A program made the translations under genes and the position numbers. A stretch of DNA of 8,184 bases from the NCBI GenBank assembly GCA_021823905.1, contig JAKALX010000103.1, forward strand, positions 1,854 to 10,037. The letters run 5' to 3'. Position 1 is the stretch's first letter; each line of letters opens with the position of its first letter. The notes under the pieces are model-generated. The model was given only the letters and a program-made list of their open reading frames with translations. It did no database searches and was not told where the DNA came from. Shown here piece after piece: positions 7,858 to 8,184 of the stretch. This DNA comes from Chloroflexota bacterium (GTDB taxonomy: Bacteria > Chloroflexota > Dehalococcoidia > Tepidiformales > Tepidiformaceae).

Positions 7858-8184
7858 GTGGCCGTCGAACGCCTGCAAAAGATCCTGTCGAACGCCGGAG
7901 TTTCGTCGCGCCGTGTCGCCGAGGAGCTCATCCTTGCCGGCCGGGTCTCCGTGGACGGCGAGGTGCTCCGGACACTCGGCGCCCGCGCCGACCCGGACGT
8001 CAACGAGATCACCGTCGACGGCGTACCCGTCATCCGTGAGCGCTACCGGTACTTCGCCCTCAACAAGCCGGCCGGGTTCATCACCACCGCGCACGACGAA
8101 CGCGACCGCGAGACCGTCCTCGACCTCATCCCGGTCGGCGACGTCCAGCTCCACCCGGTGGGCCGGCTCGACCGCGAGAGCGAA
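7858..8184 (+). CDS. rluB: rRNA pseudouridine synthase, RsuA/RluB family (5' part)
   Basis: The frame from GTG at 7858 is open for 109 codons to the window edge, so the gene is truncated on the right. Residues 2-50 form an S4 RNA-binding domain (ERLQKILSNAGVSSRR, AEELILAGRVSVDGE, then the GA-x-x-DP turn). NKPAGFIT at 69-76 and HPVGRLDRESE at 99-109 are hallmarks of the RsuA/RluB/RluE/RluF family, with Asp105 in GRLD as the catalytic nucleophile. These enzymes convert a specific uridine in rRNA to pseudouridine. RluB (23S rRNA) is the likeliest member because the N-terminal domain is S4 and of this style, but RsuA or RluF cannot be excluded from this fragment. It starts five bases after the stop of the surface-protein gene, implying co-transcription. 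Confidence 0.92.
   Translation, partial: MAVERLQKILSNAGVSSRRVAEELILAGRVSVDGEVLRTLGARADPDVNEITVDGVPVIRERYRYFALNKPAGFITTAHDERDRETVLDLIPVGDVQLHPVGRLDRESE

Overview
The window is GC-rich bacterial DNA with tightly packed genes and no tRNA, rRNA, CRISPR array, insertion sequence or prophage signature that I can see. The best guess for the host is a high-GC member of Chloroflexota. This rests on a long Thr-Pro-rich surface protein carrying a lamin-tail domain, a K+-independent H+-pyrophosphatase, and a possibly leaderless start. It is an inference from gene style, not from a marker gene, and other high-GC phyla remain possible.

Left part (1-3407, genes on the minus strand). Positions 155-867 hold a two-gene type II toxin-antitoxin module. 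A Phd/YefM-type antitoxin comes first and overlaps a VapC PIN-domain RNase toxin through ATGA. A 13-bp hairpin at 932-961 separates it from hppA (987-3407), which encodes a membrane-bound proton-pumping pyrophosphatase. Its sequence is canonical except for about 100 extra residues in a loop predicted to face outside the cytoplasm.

Middle part (3408-4918). After a strong hairpin at 3557-3586 lies a zinc-dependent medium-chain alcohol dehydrogenase on the minus strand (3609-4682). A 236-bp divergent intergenic region separates it from a short-chain dehydrogenase on the plus strand. This region holds a good sigma70-type promoter for the alcohol dehydrogenase, a small perfect palindrome and a tandem heptamer.

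Right part (4919-8184, plus strand). Three genes lie almost end to end and probably form one transcription unit. They are the short-chain dehydrogenase (TTG start, strong Shine-Dalgarno), a 710-residue secreted and membrane-anchored modular surface protein (two beta-sandwich-like modules, Thr-Pro linker, lamin-tail domain, C-terminal anchor), and the start of an RsuA/RluB-family rRNA pseudouridine synthase cut by the window edge. Their products have no obvious shared pathway.

Overall the content is mostly recognisable housekeeping and accessory metabolism. I do not see strong evidence of a wholly new system. The least explained items are the pyrophosphatase insertion, the surface protein, and the translation-start architecture at several genes.
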